From the NCBI RefSeq assembly GCF_932276165.1, contig NC_063992.1, positions 4,226,001 to 4,290,000 of the forward strand: a stretch of DNA of 64,000 bases, given 5' to 3'. Source of the stretch: Plutella xylostella (lineage: Eukaryota > Arthropoda > Insecta > Lepidoptera > Plutellidae). Within the stretch, counting starts at the first letter, position 1. Each line of letters begins with the position of its first letter. The notes under the pieces were generated by a model, which saw nothing but the letters and a program-made list of their open reading frames with translations, ran no database searches and was not told where the DNA came from. The translations under genes and the position numbers were made by a program. Below, one piece after another: positions 60,340 to 64,000 of the stretch.

Positions 60340-62105
60340 TTAAGCTCTTGAATTTTTTTTAAATTGTATTCAAATAATATTAAATTAAAATAATTTATTA
60401 AATTAAAAATAAAAGATAACTTCAGATTACGAACAACACTAACTTTTCAATGACTTATAGAGTTCGATGAGTAAAAAACTAAGATGACAGCTTGTCAAAT
60501 ACTTCGAAATTTTTACGTTGCAAATGTTTTAACAAATTTAACTTATAAATACAAGTTAAATCGTGTTGAAGATAATGTGAAAACAATGGTGTGTTCGTTG
60601 AAATCAGACTATGTTCATAAATTGATCGAAAATGTATGTGATTACGGAGTAATCGTGACAATTTGGTTTGTTTACATGATTGCTGGTTTTCATTGCAAAC
60701 CACTATACTTGTGAATCGCTAAAAACAAACCTACGAATATTCATTATTTACCCAAGAACCCTATTCATACCAACTCAAAACCGACATTTCACTTTCGTTC
60801 GCATTAAACATATTGGCAAATACGGTAGAAACGCGGAAATTTTTAAGGGCTGACCTAAGCACACATTACTTAGTAATAAAGCTTTAAAACAAATACCAGG
60901 ATCCCAGGAGAGCAAGGAGTTCAAACAAGCGCAGGGGGACGTCACGTGATAGTAATTCGAGTTGATTGTTTGGATACTGGACATAGATTTTTCTACTTGA
61001 TTGTCTGATTTGATTTATTTGGTTGGCTTGGGTTCTCTGTAAAAAAGGTTCGGGTTGTTAGGCGGTACAATCTAGGTTTAACATTTTTTTTTATCTACGA
61101 AAACGTACAGTAATAAACTACAATACTGATTTATTATTTTATTGACTTTCAATATTCCTTATACACAACTAAGTTTACCAAAACGTGTAAGTACCTACCT
61201 ACTTAGTTAAATACCCTAGATGATTTAAGTAGACACCGTCAAAATCCAACTAAAACAATAACAGTTTCTAAACACAACACTTTAAGAAATCTGTCAAAAA
61301 CCAACAAAAGATTAAATATTACGATTTTCTCTTTTTTTTTCTATTTGGATTATAGTATATGTAAGTACCAACTTAATGCTTTTCCTTCACACAATCTCGA
61401 CAAATGACAGGCGTGGCGAATCTCCTGTCATTCTGTCCACTTGTCATTAAGTTTTGTCTTTCCCCTATTTTCTTTCACTGACAATAAAATGAATCTTTAT
61501 TGTTTGCAACACGATTATGATAAGCTATAATGTAGGTATATTGTATTATTTATGTATCACAAACATTGTATAAAAATGTGAACAAAAAGTGCTTAGTGCA
61601 CATTTTGTTTACATCATTAGTTATGCCAACATCATTTTTAGCAGTCAACCTCTTATAAGTTGTACGTATGTAAAAAAATGAGAATTGGTTTATATTTATT
61701 GTTTATTGAGACTACAAGTAACAATAAATCATACAACTTATATTGCAGCGATACAGAATATGAAAAATAACGCATATGAAACTGATGCAGATTTAATTTA
61801 AAATATTCACGAGTTGTTAGCTAATGTTAACATACACACATACATACATACTTTCTTTTCTGAGTTAGAGGTTAAAGTCATGGTTGATGTGCGTCTTCTG
61901 TGATTTATGATCCTGCTCATGCACAAGGGATTGATAGTGTTCTGTCACACTTTTACTATTGTCAAGAGCTTTGTTTCTTGAAAGCCATTAATTAAGTATG
62001 ATAGTTAGGATATCGCGTTGTTCTATGGTAGGTACTATAGGTATTTTAGTAATATCCTTCATACTTAGCGAGTCGGTGAAAAAACATTTGGAGCCATGTT
62101 GAAAG
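60340..62105. other. Gene-free stretch
   Basis: No exon, RNA gene or clear repeat recognised. Confidence 0.4.
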
Positions 62106-62110
62106 GATTA

Positions 62111-62258
62111 GTGCCAATTTCTCCATAGTCGGTTAGAGCATAACCAGGGAGTAGTGGTTGACTTTTGATACATCTGTCAAGAATTTAATATGGAGATGAC
62201 GTATAATTCCTAAACAATCCCTGGTCGGTTAGATAACCGACTATGGAGAAATTGGCAC
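62111..62258 (+). mobile_element. PIF/Harbinger-type MITE, copy C
   Basis: Inverted ends GTGCCAATTTCTCCATAGTC / GACTATGGAGAAATTGGCAC, flanked by TTA on the left and TGA on the right, so the 3-bp duplication is imperfect. 148 bp; internal sequence matches copies A and B. Confidence 0.9.
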
Positions 62259-62704
62259 TGAGCCAGCTCGATTAGTTGTCAGTCGCTAACTGCTCAGGGT
62301 CCTTTTTTGCACCGCATTTAGTAATAATTTATGTTTAACCTAATCATGTGATTAAGTTCATTAAGCGAGTAGTAATACTTGTTCTGTAGTGGGAGCGCGT
62401 GGACTGTTCTGGAAGCTATTGGAATTATCCCGCAGTGGTCGAGGCGGAATCTGCTGACACGTCGTCGCATTGTGGTTCGGGTACGGACAGCAAAATAATA
62501 CTATTATTATTAGTTCAATAATAATAATTATGAAATAGTAGCAATGAATTGAAAGAACTATTGAATTTCGCGGAAACAATTTTTTTATTAATGTGATCTT
62601 ACAGAGTTTGATTTTATAACATAAAAAGAAATGACAGTAATATCTTAAGATAACTACTTGATAATTGTAATACTATAGAAACAACAAAAATGGATTGCAA
62701 GCTA

Positions 62705-62765
62705 GGGGCGTGCATGACACATGCACGTCAATAAAACTATCGGCTTTGTAGTTTTATTTATATAT
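62705..62765. repeat. Two adjacent small hairpins
   Basis: GTGCATGACACATGCAC, then AATAAAACTA..TAGTTTTATT, each with a short loop. Confidence 0.6.
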
Positions 62766-63176
62766 CGATATTTTGGAGGAGTATATCTTAAATTAATTAT
62801 TTAATCATGACTTATTCATCGGAATTTTTGTGTTAAAAAGCTTGCCCACAGACTTTTGATTGCCCTTGCCTTTTATGACGCCTCACCTCCATAGTAAATA
62901 CTCGTACCTACGTAATCAACATAAACGTATGTACATTCAATTTGTAGCAGGTCCAAATGAAATGCTTGTTCTCAACTAGACTTGCCGGTTGGACCCTACA
63001 AGCGTATAATCAGGCGCCGAGGGGGAGGGGGTCTAACTCGATTACCAGACACGGGACTTGCATCGCAATCCTCCTTATTCTATTTTATCCACATTATTTG
63101 GAAACTAACCAGTCGTGCCATTTTCTGCTATTTCATATTTTCGCCGCGATGCCTCGTAGGCTTTATTTGATTATAG

Positions 63177-63737
63177 TGTAAGGTATATTATAATAATTGA
63201 TATTTAATAAATATGATTTTTCAATGATTGAGTTAGTTAAATGCTAAGAATATTGTTAAATAGCATTTTAACAAATATTTCACTGTATGCCAAGCATAAA
63301 TATTGTTATAAATTGTTTTGTATAATTCTAGCGGATTTCCGTAATAATTTAAATCAGAAGTAGCTTGATTGTTGTTAATTTGATTAGATAGCTATTTCTT
63401 TTATTTTGCCGGATTTCCGGAAAATAATTTTAAGCGGAAGTATGATTTTGTTGTTAATCTGATTAAATGTATTTCTTAAATTTATAAAGGATATCCGGTA
63501 TTTCACACAATTTTATTCAAGCGGAAGTATGATTTAGTTTGACGTTTGTCAACTTGACTCGCATTTAATTATTTAAGCCGGACATCCTCTTATAAGTTTA
63601 GTTGCTTTATAAACTAGAAGTAAGACAGCCACACTTCCACTCCGTTGGGAACGCTTGGCGAGATAACTTGGTTAATACAAAGTGAAATACGAATTTATAA
63701 ATTGTGTATTATTTATACACCCTGACCACCCCCAATA
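63177..63737 (+). repeat. Probable 5' LTR of a second gypsy-like element
   Basis: Begins TGTAAGGTATATTATAATAA, like the TGTAAGATAAAT start of the first LTR. It ends near CCACCCCCAATA and is followed by GGTCAGAAGTGCGACGG, matching the TCAGAAGTG that follows the first LTR. It contains three degenerate ~80-bp repeats (GCCGGATTTCCGG, AAGCGGAAGTATGATTT) at 63331-63560. The partner LTR and the coding part would be outside the window. Confidence 0.5.
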
Positions 63738-64000
63738 GGTCAGAAGTGCGACGGACAAGATTAAATAAAATTATCTTAACACGCTCACAGCCCGGAAAAA
63801 CGTAAGTAGACCTTTCTTTTATAATATTTCTCATTTAAAATTTTAATTTGCCTACGATTTTTATTATTTTCGTCCGAAATAAGTGTAAAAAGGTTCAGTT
63901 TTTTTTTTTTTTCTTCTCATTTTTGTTTCCCCCATTCTTTTATTCGAAAATTGGAGAAAAACAGACTAATCTAAACAGAATTATAGCTAATAGGAAGTCC
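63738..64000 (+). other. Leader of the second gypsy-like element with a splice donor
   Basis: About 64 nt after the putative LTR there is AAAAAC/GTAAGT (GT at 63802), followed by T-rich, intron-like DNA to the window edge. No ATG precedes the donor. Confidence 0.35.

Overview
The window reads as nuclear DNA of a moth or butterfly (Lepidoptera). The evidence is AT-rich non-coding DNA, small GT-AG-spliced exons, an insect-type odorant receptor gene, and a repeat load typical of this order: Helitron-like copies with the ATTATAAATGCGAAAGT start and the CGCGGAATTCCCACGGGA end block, tRNA- and 5S-derived SINE-like copies, RTE-like LINE pieces, hAT and other MITEs, and a Ty3/gypsy element. No bacterial features, rRNA genes or CRISPR arrays were seen.

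Layout. 1-7.3 kb: no host gene recognised; it holds a 1.5 kb hAT-type element (4303-5811, 8-bp target duplication) that contains an RTE reverse-transcriptase fragment. 7.3-20.7 kb: a small secreted-protein gene on the + strand with three recognised coding exons (7580-7736, 12720-12821, 20299-20345). Its first exon was not found and its introns carry two hAT elements and several MITEs. The splice-site regions of its exons are flanked by tandem duplications. 21-26.8 kb: repeats only (a MITE, a nested inverted repeat, a LINE 3' end). 26.9-29.2 kb: an apparently intact five-exon odorant receptor gene (predicted 410 aa). 29.3-34 kb: MITEs and a SINE nested inside a MITE. 34-40 kb: a block with few recognisable repeats that leads into a clear TATA core promoter at 40.13 kb.

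40,417-48,756: a complete Ty3/gypsy retrotransposon with apparently identical 419-bp LTRs and a 4-bp TAAT duplication, inserted about 250 bp downstream of that TATA box. Its gag-pol frame has no early ATG. An RS-rich exon next to the 5' LTR joins it in phase through a predicted GC-AG intron of 1473 nt, which suggests that the element makes its polyprotein from a spliced RNA. Two tandem-repeat arrays separate pol from the 3' LTR.

48.8-63.2 kb: no confident host gene; there are MITEs, an RTE fragment, a second SINE copy, a Helitron-like copy and a possible acidic C-terminal exon at 60.2 kb (- strand). 63.18 kb to the edge: a probable 5' LTR and leader of a second gypsy-like element that runs out of the window.

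The two host genes look unrelated in function (a secreted peptide and a chemoreceptor). All functions are from reading motifs; no database search was run.
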